Shown here in pieces: positions 28,044 through 36,760 of a DNA stretch of 64,000 bases. Each line of letters starts with the position of its first letter. Within the stretch, counting starts at the first letter, position 1. The stretch comes from Azophilus sp965220835 (GTDB lineage: Bacteria; Pseudomonadota; Gammaproteobacteria; Pseudomonadales; Azotimanducaceae). The position numbers and the translations under genes were made by a program. Under the pieces are notes generated by a model. That model saw nothing but the letters and a program-made list of their open reading frames with translations. It was not told where the DNA came from and searched no databases. The stretch is taken from NCBI GenBank assembly GCA_965220835.1, contig OZ244842.1:124001-188000 (forward strand), in the 5' to 3' direction.

Positions 28044-28100
28044 CTCGAGGGCGTCCCGCCCTGGCCTTGAATTGGCGCTGTTGCAGGTAAGGAGTGTGAG

Positions 28101-28787
28101 ATGCCGGACTTCGCGGGCTTCGGGGACGACACCATCGGCTTTCTTGCCGAACTGGAGGCGAACAACAACCGGGATTGGTTCAAGGACAACAAGCACCGCT
28201 ACGATGAGTGCGTGCTGGAGCCGGCGCTGGACTTCATCGCCGCCATGGGGTCTCGGCTAGAGGCCGTGTCGCCGCACTTTCTGGCCATCCCCAAGCGGCA
28301 GGGCGGCTCCTTGATGCGCGTGTACCGGGATACCCGCTTTCATCGCGGCACGCCCTACAAGACCAACATCGGCATCCAGTTCCGCCATGAGCTGGGCAAG
28401 GACGTGCATGCACCGGGCTACTACCTGCACATTGAAACCACGGGCTGCTTCCTGGCCGCCGGCATGTGGCGCCCGGAGCCCGGCGCGCTGAAGCGCATTC
28501 GCCAGCGCATCTGCGAGCAGCCGCAAGCCTGGCAGCGGGTGAAGGCGTCGCGCACGTTCAACAGCGCCTTCGAGCTCGGCGGCACCCGCCTAAAGCGCCC
28601 GCCTAGGGGCTACTCGGAGGATGATCCCCACATCGAGGACATCAAGCGCAAGGACTTCATCGCCGCCTGCAGTTTCCCCGCCGCCAACGCGGCCGCCGCC
28701 GGCTTCGCTGATGAGGCGGCCGATGCCTTTGCCAAGGCCCGGCCGCTGATGGCCTTTCTTTGCGCGGCGGTGGAGGTGCCGTTCTGA
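28101..28787 (+). CDS. DUF2461 / TIGR02453 family protein
   Basis: 228 residues, the family length. Characteristic blocks are FLAELEANNNRDWFKDNKHRY, MRVYRDTRFHRGTPYKTNIG, YYLHIETTGCFLAAGMWRPEP (quoted in part) and FIAACSFP near the C terminus. The family is widespread and has no known biochemical role. GGAG lies at 28088-28091 upstream of the ATG. Confidence 0.9.
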   Translation: MPDFAGFGDDTIGFLAELEANNNRDWFKDNKHRYDECVLEPALDFIAAMGSRLEAVSPHFLAIPKRQGGSLMRVYRDTRFHRGTPYKTNIGIQFRHELGKDVHAPGYYLHIETTGCFLAAGMWRPEPGALKRIRQRICEQPQAWQRVKASRTFNSAFELGGTRLKRPPRGYSEDDPHIEDIKRKDFIAACSFPAANAAAAGFADEAADAFAKARPLMAFLCAAVEVPF

Positions 28788-28828
28788 CCGCCTCTCGGCG
28801 GCTCGCCAAACGCTGACAGGATGGTCCC

Positions 28829-30097
28829 ATGAGCATTGGCCAAGTCTTGGAACGTCGGCGCCGGGCCATGGGCGCCGCCCCGCTGTTCTACAAGGAACCG
28901 GTGCACATCGTGCGCGGCGAGGGCATTTGGCTCTATGACGACGCCGGCCGACGGTACATGGATTGCTACAACAATGTGCCCTGCGTCGGCCACTGCCATC
29001 CCCACGTGGTGGAAGCCATGCGCAAACAGGCGGCCACCCTAAACACCCACAGCCGCTATCTCAGCACATTGGTTATGGCGTATGCGGAACGGTTGATGGC
29101 GCTGCATGCCGAGCCGTTGTCGGTGCTGCAGATGGGGTGCAGCGGAACGGAGGCCATTGAAGTGGCCCTCAAAATGGCGCGGGCGTTCACGGGCGGCCAA
29201 GGCATCATCTGCAGCAATGCCACCTACCACGGCAACAGCCACGAAGTGTTTCGCATGACGGTCGGTCCGTTCGAACCGGATTTCAGGCGCGTGCCCTTCC
29301 CCGATTCCTACCGGCCCATTGAAGAAGGGCTGTCTGAGGCCGAGCTTTGCCAGCGCTATCTGGCGGAGGTTCAGGCGGCGATTGACGCCTTCGCTGCGGA
29401 TGGGGTTCCACTGGCGGGGATGCTGTTCTGTTCCCTGTTTGCCAATGAAGGCTTGCCGAACATCCCGGCAGGATACATGGCCCAGGCAGCTGCCCTGGTG
29501 CGGGCCGCAGGCGGCGTGGTGATTCTTGATGAGGTTCAGGCGGGCTTTTGCCGCACTGGCCGCTGGTGGGGCTACGAAGTGACGGATTGCGTGCCCGACA
29601 TCGTTGCCATGGGCAAGCCCATGGGGGCGGGCTACCCGTTAAGTGGCGTCGGCACCCGGCCCGACATCGCCGAGGCGTTCCACGCCAAGAGCTTCTACTT
29701 CAACACCACGGCAGCCACCCCCTTGCAGGCTGCCGTGGGCGGCGCCGTGCTCGACGTGATTGAGCAGCAGAACGTGCTGCTCAACGTGCGCGACGTGGGG
29801 GACCACTTGCAGGGGAAACTGGCCAAGCTCCAAGGCCGATTCGATGCGGTGGGCGATTTGCGCGGACACGGGCTTTTCATGGGCGTGGACTGGGTGAAAG
29901 ACAAAGGCAGCCGAGAGCCGGACCGTCAAGGCGCAGCGGACATCGTTGAGCGAATGAAGCAAAAGGGCTACCTGATCTCCAATGCGGGACAGCATGGCAA
30001 CGTGTTGAAGATCAGGCCGCCCTTGGTGTTTGAGCGGCCGCACGCGGACGAGTTGGTGGCGGTGCTGACGGAGACGATGGGCGAATGCGGTGGCTAA
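28829..30097 (+). CDS. Class III aminotransferase
   Basis: 422 residues. PLP-dependent fold type I features are all present: IWLYDDAGRRYMDCYNN, CVGHCHPHVVEAM, the phosphate-binding GCSGTEAIEVALKMARAF, the Asp of VVILDEVQAGFCRTG, and the PLP lysine in DIVAMGKPMGAGYPLSGV. The family includes omega-amino acid transaminases, 4-aminobutyrate transaminase and alanine-glyoxylate transaminase-like proteins. The substrate is not set by the neighbours. ATG at 28829 has AGG about 9 bases upstream. Confidence 0.9.
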   Translation: MSIGQVLERRRRAMGAAPLFYKEPVHIVRGEGIWLYDDAGRRYMDCYNNVPCVGHCHPHVVEAMRKQAATLNTHSRYLSTLVMAYAERLMALHAEPLSVLQMGCSGTEAIEVALKMARAFTGGQGIICSNATYHGNSHEVFRMTVGPFEPDFRRVPFPDSYRPIEEGLSEAELCQRYLAEVQAAIDAFAADGVPLAGMLFCSLFANEGLPNIPAGYMAQAAALVRAAGGVVILDEVQAGFCRTGRWWGYEVTDCVPDIVAMGKPMGAGYPLSGVGTRPDIAEAFHAKSFYFNTTAATPLQAAVGGAVLDVIEQQNVLLNVRDVGDHLQGKLAKLQGRFDAVGDLRGHGLFMGVDWVKDKGSREPDRQGAADIVERMKQKGYLISNAGQHGNVLKIRPPLVFERPHADELVAVLTETMGECGG

Positions 30098-30347
30098 CGC
30101 CATCCCGGACGAGGCTCAGCTGACGCGGGTTGCCCCGGCTGCACTAACCGAGTGGCACATCCGAGTGGGACATCAAGGTGGTGTCCGCAAAGCCCCACGC
30201 TCACCGAGAGAACACCGTTGTCCAAGTGCGGGCGGGGTACCCTACGCGGGGGTTGAACCCGCTCGGCTACGATGCACCAAGTGCAGCCCGAGCGGCCCGC
30301 TGGTGTACACTCACTTCAATCCACCATTCAACTTGAGGTAGCAAGCG

Positions 30348-31202
30348 ATGCCTGCTCGATTTGTTGGCTTTTTCCTGCTCGTCGTCTTTGCCGCGACGGC
30401 GGTTGCGGACCTGTCGATGAGTTATCGGCGGCTGCTGCCGCTGGAGGGGGGCTCGAACTTCCGCGACCTTGGCGGATACCGGACGGCGGACGGCCAAACC
30501 GTTGCAAGGGGCCTCTTGTTCCGCTCGGGAGCGATGACTTCCTTGACCGAGGCGGACATGGCTTATCTTGACGGCTTCGGCATCAAGACCGTCGTCGACC
30601 TGCGTTCCAATGAGGAGATTGGCCTGTACCCCAACCACTGGGCGGCCAAGCACCGCATCGAGGTGTTGACGGGGGATTACTCGTTTGCGGCGATGATGTC
30701 CGGCGATGAATCCGCAAGCCGCCCCGGCATGGGCGAGCTTTACCCCCGCCTGCTGCAGTCGATTGGCCCCCAGATCAAGACTTACTTTGACGTAGCACTT
30801 AATGACGGAGCGCCGATGGTGGTGAACTGCTCCGCCGGGCAGGATCGAACGGGTATCGTTTCCGCCCTCATGCTGCTGCTGCTCGGCGTCCCCGAAACCA
30901 CCGTCATCGAAGACTACCTGCTGTCCACGGACTTTCGCAGGCCGGCCGTTGAAGACGGCGGCGTTGACTTGGCCGAAGCCGCCAAGACCAATGCCTTCGC
31001 GGCCATGATGCTGGAGTACCGCAAGGCCATGCCGCACCCTGACCGGCCCAACCCGTTGGTGACCCCGGATGGCGTGCCATTTCTCGCCTTCGTCATCGAA
31101 CGCATTCGGGACGAGCACGGGTCGGTGGAGGCCTACGCGGAAAAGGAACTGGGCCTGGACGCCGCGGACTTGGCCGATCTCAGGCGCAAGTACCTGCGCT
31201 GA
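30348..31202 (+). CDS. Secreted tyrosine-protein phosphatase (Y_phosphatase3 type)
   Basis: 284 residues. A signal peptide covers residues 1-20 (FVGFFLLVVFAATAVA). The family block SNFRDLGGYRTADG follows, then VVDLRSNEE. The catalytic P-loop is NCSAGQDRTG, with nucleophile Cys161 and Arg167, which fits CX5R. Such enzymes remove phosphate from tyrosine or from phosphoinositides. Export means it would act in the periplasm or outside the cell. The 250-bp gap upstream shows only a short GGGTTGAACCC palindrome. Confidence 0.87.
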   Translation: MPARFVGFFLLVVFAATAVADLSMSYRRLLPLEGGSNFRDLGGYRTADGQTVARGLLFRSGAMTSLTEADMAYLDGFGIKTVVDLRSNEEIGLYPNHWAAKHRIEVLTGDYSFAAMMSGDESASRPGMGELYPRLLQSIGPQIKTYFDVALNDGAPMVVNCSAGQDRTGIVSALMLLLLGVPETTVIEDYLLSTDFRRPAVEDGGVDLAEAAKTNAFAAMMLEYRKAMPHPDRPNPLVTPDGVPFLAFVIERIRDEHGSVEAYAEKELGLDAADLADLRRKYLR

Positions 31203-31413
31203 TCGCCGACGGTTTAGCGGATTGGCATCGCCCTTGCAATCCAGCGCGCAATCGCAAGTGCCCCAGGCAGGGCAGAGACCACTCTCGGCCCGTGGCTGGC
31301 GCGGATAGAGCGGCGGTGGGCGGATTGGCGCGACAGTCTGCGATGGTTTGCTTCTGCAGAACCAACGGGCAAGTGCAGAAGTAACGGCAAGGCCCACGCA
31401 CCAAGGTTTGCAG

Positions 31414-31791
31414 ATGCTTTTGCAGTCGATTATCCGTTTTCCGGCGCTGCTTGCCGCCTTGATCCTCCCGCTGTCGGCTTTCGCCCACACGCCGCTGAAA
31501 TCATCTTCACCGGCCGCCGATTCCACCGTGGCGCAGGCCAGCGCCATCGAAGTTGTCTTCAACAGCCCGGTGCGGCTCGTGCGCTTGCAGGTCTTTCATG
31601 GCGACGCCGAATTGGCCACCGATTTCAGCGTGAGTGGGGAGCCGGTGGCGGTTTATCGGATTGCAGCGCCGAACATGCCCGCGGGAGAAATCACCGTGCG
31701 ATGGGCCGCAATCAGTGCCGATGGCCATACGGTGACTGATACGTTTAGCTTTACGGTCGACCCAAACGCCACTGGGATTGCCGGCAACTGA
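31414..31791 (+). CDS. copC: CopC-like periplasmic copper-binding protein
   Basis: 125 residues from the ATG at 31414 (an earlier ATG at 31348 lacks a signal-peptide-like start). A signal peptide ends at SAFA, giving a mature N terminus HTPLKSSSPAAD with the copper-binding His1. The rest is the CopC beta-sandwich, including VRWAAISADGHTVTDTFSF with the second conserved His. copD follows 42 bp downstream. Confidence 0.85.
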   Translation: MLLQSIIRFPALLAALILPLSAFAHTPLKSSSPAADSTVAQASAIEVVFNSPVRLVRLQVFHGDAELATDFSVSGEPVAVYRIAAPNMPAGEITVRWAAISADGHTVTDTFSFTVDPNATGIAGN

Positions 31792-31833
31792 ATTCCGGCC
31801 CGCGCCGGGCATGGGAAGGGAGCAACGCCCGCG

Positions 31834-32772
31834 ATGACTTGGGATCTGGCGCTGCAACTGGGGAAATTGCTGCAGTATCCCGGCATCGCCAGCCTGGCCG
31901 GCGGCACCGTTTGCCTGTTGTTCTACCGCGATGACCGCAGGCAAACGCTCATCGCCATCACCGCCTACATCGGCCTGTGTTGTCTGATCGGTTTCAACGC
32001 CGCCCTGCTCAGCTTTCTGTTCCAGGTGGGGGCAAGCAGCGGCACGGGCTTGGCGGGCATGTTCGACCTCGACATGGCGCGCCTGTTGCTCGGCTTTGAA
32101 ATCGGCGATGCCACCCTGTTGCGTTTGAGTGGGTTCCTGTTGCCGGTGATTGCCTGCGGCTTGTTCGTCGCACGACTCCGCGACCGTCCTGCCACACCCA
32201 AGCCATTCCAAGCGCTGACCGCCGCGCCCGCTTTCGCTCTAGCGAAGGCGTTCGCTGTGGCGAACGGGCTTGCGCTGTTGCTGTTGCTCGCCAGCTTCAC
32301 CGTGGTCGGCCACGTCGCCGTGCTCCCGCCCCTCGCCCAAGTCTCGATTGTCCTGCACATGCTGGCCGCGGCCGTATGGATCGGGTCTTTGCCGCCTCTG
32401 TTGTGGCTGTGCCGGGGCAGCGGTGGGGATGGGCTGGCAACGACGATGAAGCGATTTGGCGATATGGCAGGCTATTGCCTGTTGGTGCTGTTCGCGGCCG
32501 GCCTAGTCCTGGCGCTGACCTTGTTCCACACCCCTGGCGAGCTGATATCCACGCCATACGGCTTGGCTTTGCTGATCAAGTTGGGGTTGGTGGCCTTGCT
32601 GCTGCTGGTGGCCGCTGGCAATCGCTTCCTGCTGGTCCCGCGCCTGTTGGCGGGCGCCGATGCGGGCAGGCTGGCGGGCGCGATCAAGGTGGAAATCGCC
32701 ATCGCGGCGGCGATTCTGATCGTGACCAGTTATCTGGCCACAACGGTTGGGCCGCCGGCCATGCCAATGTGA
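31834..32772 (+). CDS. copD: CopD-family copper resistance membrane protein
   Basis: 312 residues with about eight hydrophobic segments. Conserved pieces include FTVVGHVAVLP with a membrane histidine, VLHMLAAAVWIGSLPPLLWL and YGLALLIKLGLVALLLLVAAGN. CopD is thought to carry copper across the inner membrane together with CopC. Linkage to copC supports the call. GGGAG lies about 12 bases before the ATG. Confidence 0.86.
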   Translation: MTWDLALQLGKLLQYPGIASLAGGTVCLLFYRDDRRQTLIAITAYIGLCCLIGFNAALLSFLFQVGASSGTGLAGMFDLDMARLLLGFEIGDATLLRLSGFLLPVIACGLFVARLRDRPATPKPFQALTAAPAFALAKAFAVANGLALLLLLASFTVVGHVAVLPPLAQVSIVLHMLAAAVWIGSLPPLLWLCRGSGGDGLATTMKRFGDMAGYCLLVLFAAGLVLALTLFHTPGELISTPYGLALLIKLGLVALLLLVAAGNRFLLVPRLLAGADAGRLAGAIKVEIAIAAAILIVTSYLATTVGPPAMPM

Positions 32773-33056
32773 GCGTAACCGAGCATCCGAAAGTCCCGGG
32801 TTGGGGGACTGCGCGGCTCAGCTTGACACTGAGAGAAACTCCACGCTTGCGGAAATCTCTCACAGCCCGTTAGGAGATTGGCTCTAGCAATGCCCCTGTC
32901 ACACCGGTGAGCATGGCTTGTCTTGAATGCCATGATGCCAATCACCGATGTCAACGGACGCTATTGGGGCGCGCTGTGCAGCCGGCCGTCGTTTTGCGGC
33001 CCCCGTCAGGCCGTGCTACGGTGTCCGCTCGCCCTCAAGGCCCGGAGAACACACCC

Positions 33057-33872
33057 ATGAGCGACCGTGCGATGTCCCCCGAAGCGCTGGCCGAGGAGGA
33101 GGCGCGGCTGGTGGCCGAGTTCCACGAGCGCGAGCGGCGCTCGGAGGAGAAATACCCGAGCTCCGACGGCCAGCCCATGTCTGAGAACGACATCCAAGGC
33201 TACGTCATCCGTTACTTCGACGCCGCGGTGCGCATCAATTGGTACGGTGACCGGCCCAACGTGTACGTGGCCAGCGACCTGCTGATTTACGCCAAGGAAG
33301 GTGACCGAAAGGCAGTGGCGGCACCGGACCTGTTCGTGGTGGTCGGCACCCGCGACCTGCCCCGCTACAGCTATCGTCTTTGGGAAGAGCCGAAGCCGCC
33401 GGACTTTGCCTTGGAGGTGGCCTCGCCCAGCAGTTGGCGACGCGACCTGAACGAGAAGCGGGCCATTTACGAGGCCATGGGCGTGCGGGAGTACGTGGCC
33501 TGCGACCCGCGGGCGGAGTTCTACCAGCCGCCGCTGCGGGGCTTCCGCCTTGAGGGCGGCACCTATGTGCCAGTTGCGCCGGAACGGCGCGGCGGGGTCT
33601 GGACATTGCACAGCGAGGTGCTGGGGCTGACGTTCCGGCAGTATGGCCAGGAGGTGCGGCTGATGGACCCGGCGACTGGCAGGGACCTGCCCACCCAAGA
33701 GGAACTGCTGCTCAGTCACCGCAGCAGCGCTGACAGGGCCGCAGCGGCTGAGGAGGGCCAACGTGCCGCGGAAGAGAGCCAACGTGCGGCCGAGGCCCGC
33801 ATTGCTGAGTTAGAGGCGCGTTTGGCTCGCTACCAGGCCGGTGCCCGAAACCCTGCCCAAGAACTTGATTAG
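33057..33872 (+). CDS. Uma2-family (DUF820) nuclease-like protein
   Basis: 271 residues from the ATG at 33057; upstream codons back to 32907 look non-coding. The Uma2 core is clear: AAPDLFVVVGTRDLP, PPDFALEVASPSSWRRDLNEK and YEAMGVREYVACDP. The C-terminal ~50 residues are a coiled coil built of repeated EEGQRAAEESQRAAEARI. It is a paralogue in plan of the gene at 13545-14357. The 284-bp gap upstream of it carries an imperfect hairpin (GAGAGA...TCTCTC, about 32830-32867) but no gene. Confidence 0.83.
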   Translation: MSDRAMSPEALAEEEARLVAEFHERERRSEEKYPSSDGQPMSENDIQGYVIRYFDAAVRINWYGDRPNVYVASDLLIYAKEGDRKAVAAPDLFVVVGTRDLPRYSYRLWEEPKPPDFALEVASPSSWRRDLNEKRAIYEAMGVREYVACDPRAEFYQPPLRGFRLEGGTYVPVAPERRGGVWTLHSEVLGLTFRQYGQEVRLMDPATGRDLPTQEELLLSHRSSADRAAAAEEGQRAAEESQRAAEARIAELEARLARYQAGARNPAQELD

Positions 33873-33963
33873 CTTGCGCCGCAGCAGCCACGCATAATCA
33901 CGGTTTTTGGCGGAACGCTACACCAGTTCCCCACGTCCACTCCATCACTGTTCGGAAACGCAC

Positions 33964-34728
33964 ATGAACCAACAAGTCAACGACCTGCGCGAGGAAGGCA
34001 CGGAGCTGTTCGCCTTCCTCGACACCCTAAGCGACGAGCAATGGTCGCTGGAGACGCCCTTCAAGGGCCGCACGGTGAACTGGGTGGTGCAGCACCTGCA
34101 CGACGCCGACCGCTGGGCGGTCCACTCGGTGACCGACCCAGACGGTTTCCGCGAATGGCGCGATGCCTTGGCGGCGGGGGTGCCGGCCAACCCGGAGACC
34201 TTGGAGGGCCGTCCGCTGCTGGCGCGCTGGCGTTCGTACTTCAGCCAACTCTGCGACGCCCTTGATGCGGCGGACCCAGCCCTGCGCGCGCCTTGGTTCG
34301 GGCCGGACATGGGCATCACCATGATGGCCACCGCGCGGCAAATGGAGACTTGGGCGCACGGCCAGGACATCTACGACCTAATGCGCGTGGAGCGCCGCAA
34401 CAGCGACCGCATCCGCAACGTTTGCCACATCGGCGTGCGCACCTTCGGCTGGACCTTCGTCAACCGCGGCCTCGAAACCCCCTCGCCAAACCCCTACGTG
34501 CGCCTCGAATCACCCTCCGGCGCAGTCTGGGAGTGGAACGACCCCTCCGACACCGATTGCGTGAGCGGCTCCGCCGTCGAATTCGCCCACGTGGTCACCC
34601 AGGGCCGCAACATCGCCGAAACCAGCCTCAGAGTCGTCGGCGATGCCGCCACATCCTGGATGGCCATTGCCCAGTGCTTCGCCGGGCCGCCGGAGGATCC
34701 GCCACCGCCGGGGCATCGGGGGTGGTAG
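33964..34728 (+). CDS. TIGR03084-family DinB-like protein
   Basis: 254 residues from the ATG at 33964. The N-terminal ~150 residues form a DinB/maleylpyruvate-isomerase-like four-helix bundle, with WVVQHLHDADRWAVHSV and ARQMETWAHGQDIYDLM carrying the histidines that bind metal in relatives. The C-terminal part (RTFGWTFVNRGLE, WEWNDPSDTDCVSGSA) matches the TIGR03084 pattern. Function unknown; related enzymes use low-molecular-weight thiols. Confidence 0.85.
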   Translation: MNQQVNDLREEGTELFAFLDTLSDEQWSLETPFKGRTVNWVVQHLHDADRWAVHSVTDPDGFREWRDALAAGVPANPETLEGRPLLARWRSYFSQLCDALDAADPALRAPWFGPDMGITMMATARQMETWAHGQDIYDLMRVERRNSDRIRNVCHIGVRTFGWTFVNRGLETPSPNPYVRLESPSGAVWEWNDPSDTDCVSGSAVEFAHVVTQGRNIAETSLRVVGDAATSWMAIAQCFAGPPEDPPPPGHRGW

Positions 34729-34734
34729 GGGCAC

Positions 34735-36057
34735 CTATTTGAGGTAGAAGTTTGCCCTGTCTTCTTCAAGGGGCACCGGCTCGTACTCGCCAACATAGTC
34801 GAAAAAGTCCACGCGCAGCCGGGGCAGGTCGACTTTGATTCGCTCCACAAGCTTGGGCGTTTGTTCGCCCTCAAAGTCGTCGTACACCATAAAAGTCACT
34901 TTGCCAGACTCAAGATGTACCTTGATCAAATCCACTGAAGTGGCGTCACCAAACAGTTGGAGTGCACAGCCCACGTAGATTCTGATCAGTGGAAGACACT
35001 CGCCTAGGAGTGATTGGTGGAATGTCAGGTCATGGCGCTGGTGAAGCATGCCAATCCCGAGTTCCTCATGGCAGAAGAGGGCGGCTTCGGTTAGGCGCTG
35101 CTTGTCGCCCACGGCGAAAAGAGCGCGCTTCCCGGCGGCACGCGCCTTGGAAATGCTGCCAAAGAACGTCCGCACATCCTGCTGAAGGCGATCTGGCAAC
35201 TCGGAGTAGGGCTTGCGCTTGCCGAAGTGACCCAGAGCGAAGTAAACCAGCAGGTCCTCTTGCCGCCCAATGGCGGCGGCTTCCATCTCCTGTGGGTCGA
35301 AGAAGCGTTCAACCCATTCGTGAACCCGCCGCTTGGAACCCACCAGTCGGATCAGCGAAGGCATTTCGGGGCACTCCGCGGGTGTTGCGGGGCGACCCAG
35401 TTCAAGGGCCTTTCGCCAGTAAGCATCCACTTGCGTGCGATGTTCCTCCACGAGGGCCGCAATGGCTTCGCTGTTTGGGTCCCGCCGCATGAGCCGCCAT
35501 TCACGGCGCACTTCCTGCCTGGCTAGCAGAAACAGCTGCTCATCCACTGGATTGCAAAAGACCAAGCAAATGCCCGGCGCAATGGGTACTGCGTTGGTTT
35601 CGAGGGTCTCCTCAATGTAGGTCCGAAACTCGTCTTGGGCAAAGTACTTCTGAAAGGTATTGCGCTGGGTTCTCACTCCATCTTGGTACGCTTGGAACTG
35701 CTCTCGCTTGCTCTGGTAGCCCAACATGACGCTCACAATCAGCGCTTTGCGGGCCAGCGCGTAGGCGGACTTGAGCGTTTCCTGACGTTCACTGGCATCC
35801 TCAATGACGTTCAGGACAAAGCCTAGGTTGACAATGTCGGCTGGGCACCGCTTGCCCTTTGGACGGAAAACCGGGTCCCAGCCAGCGGCTCGAATTTCCA
35901 AGTCTCCAAGCAGCCGAAGGTCGTCCCCTCGCCCGCATCCGTAGTCGAACACCGAGTGCTTGCCGTCTAGAAATCCGAAGTTCATCAAGTGCTGCATTGG
36001 GGAGGACAGCTCAGAGCGGCTCAGGGCGGTTCGGCTGCGCTCTATCGAGTTTGGCAT
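34735..36057 (-). CDS. Dnd-associated putative DNA methyltransferase, main part
   Basis: 440 residues. The SAM-binding motif is SVFDYGCGRGDDLRLL (about residues 35-50), followed by GWDPVFRP, ADIVNLGFVLNVIED and TQRNTFQKYFAQDEFRTYIEE. This is the phosphorothioation-associated methyltransferase family (TIGR04096 type). The last ~120 residues (FHQSLLGECLPLIRIYVGCA, VTFMVYDDFEGEQTPKL) resemble the accessory domain found in the upstream piece at 36042. The start overlaps that piece by 16 bp in another frame. It is the last gene of the phosphorothioate island; GC rises again after it. Confidence 0.85.
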   Translation of the reverse strand: MPNSIERSRTALSRSELSSPMQHLMNFGFLDGKHSVFDYGCGRGDDLRLLGDLEIRAAGWDPVFRPKGKRCPADIVNLGFVLNVIEDASERQETLKSAYALARKALIVSVMLGYQSKREQFQAYQDGVRTQRNTFQKYFAQDEFRTYIEETLETNAVPIAPGICLVFCNPVDEQLFLLARQEVRREWRLMRRDPNSEAIAALVEEHRTQVDAYWRKALELGRPATPAECPEMPSLIRLVGSKRRVHEWVERFFDPQEMEAAAIGRQEDLLVYFALGHFGKRKPYSELPDRLQQDVRTFFGSISKARAAGKRALFAVGDKQRLTEAALFCHEELGIGMLHQRHDLTFHQSLLGECLPLIRIYVGCALQLFGDATSVDLIKVHLESGKVTFMVYDDFEGEQTPKLVERIKVDLPRLRVDFFDYVGEYEPVPLEEDRANFYLK

Positions 36058-36581
36058 GGGATTTTCGCCAACTTGTTGTTATTGAGGGATAGCCCGATGG
36101 CGTTTAGCGCCTTTTCCCAGCCGTTGCGAGTGCCGATACTGTGCGGATTTTCGAATGCGCCGAGTTCTTCCAATCTTTGGGTTAACTCAACTGCTTCGGG
36201 GACCAGTGGGTCATCTTTGGGCAAAAGCAGTTCCTTGCGGTGAAGAATCGGCGGATTGGCGCTTTGGCTGTAGTCCGACAGACGACTTTTTCCTGTGGTT
36301 GTGTCGCAGGAGAGAGCTTTGAGCAGGGCCGGGAAGGGTTCAGTAAAGTCCTCGTAGAGCAGAAAACTGATTCGCGAGCGCCGGTCCAGCTTGACGACGT
36401 TGAAGTCGAAGGTCGCGGGGTAAAGCCGGTTCTTGATGGCTTCCAGATTGGCTTGCACATTGAGAAGGCGCTGGATCAAGCGGATGTGGTAGTAGCTGAA
36501 TCGCCCGATATGTTTGCCCCGGCCTGAAAGTCGCAAGTCGTTACAGACCCCCCCAAAGTCAACGAAGCAACTGCCTGTCAT
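36042..36581 (-). CDS. Dnd-associated methyltransferase accessory domain (split or coupled ORF)
   Basis: 179 residues. It contains GKHIGRFSYYHIRLIQRLL, RISFLLYEDFTEPFPALL and the hallmark NPPILHRKELLLP, followed by IGTRNGWEKALNAIGL. I associate this block with the same Dnd methyltransferase family as the next gene. It ends 16 bp inside that gene in a different frame. Either this is one gene broken by a frameshift near 36042-36057, or two separately translated, coupled subunits. About 180 bp separate its start from dndB. Confidence 0.7.
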   Translation of the reverse strand: MTGSCFVDFGGVCNDLRLSGRGKHIGRFSYYHIRLIQRLLNVQANLEAIKNRLYPATFDFNVVKLDRRSRISFLLYEDFTEPFPALLKALSCDTTTGKSRLSDYSQSANPPILHRKELLLPKDDPLVPEAVELTQRLEELGAFENPHSIGTRNGWEKALNAIGLSLNNNKLAKIPCQTR

Positions 36582-36760
36582 ACAAGAATGATACTCAGAG
36601 ATCGGTCATGGCCTTTTCTAACGCTATACGAATGTAGCTATCACAAAAAGGCTGTATAGGCCCTAGGTTAGCTGAAGTGACCCGTACTCGACGCATATGC
36701 CAATGTTCATGAGCCACGCCAACCCAGACCGTTCCTCAAACAAGTGTCTCTGCCTTAGGA

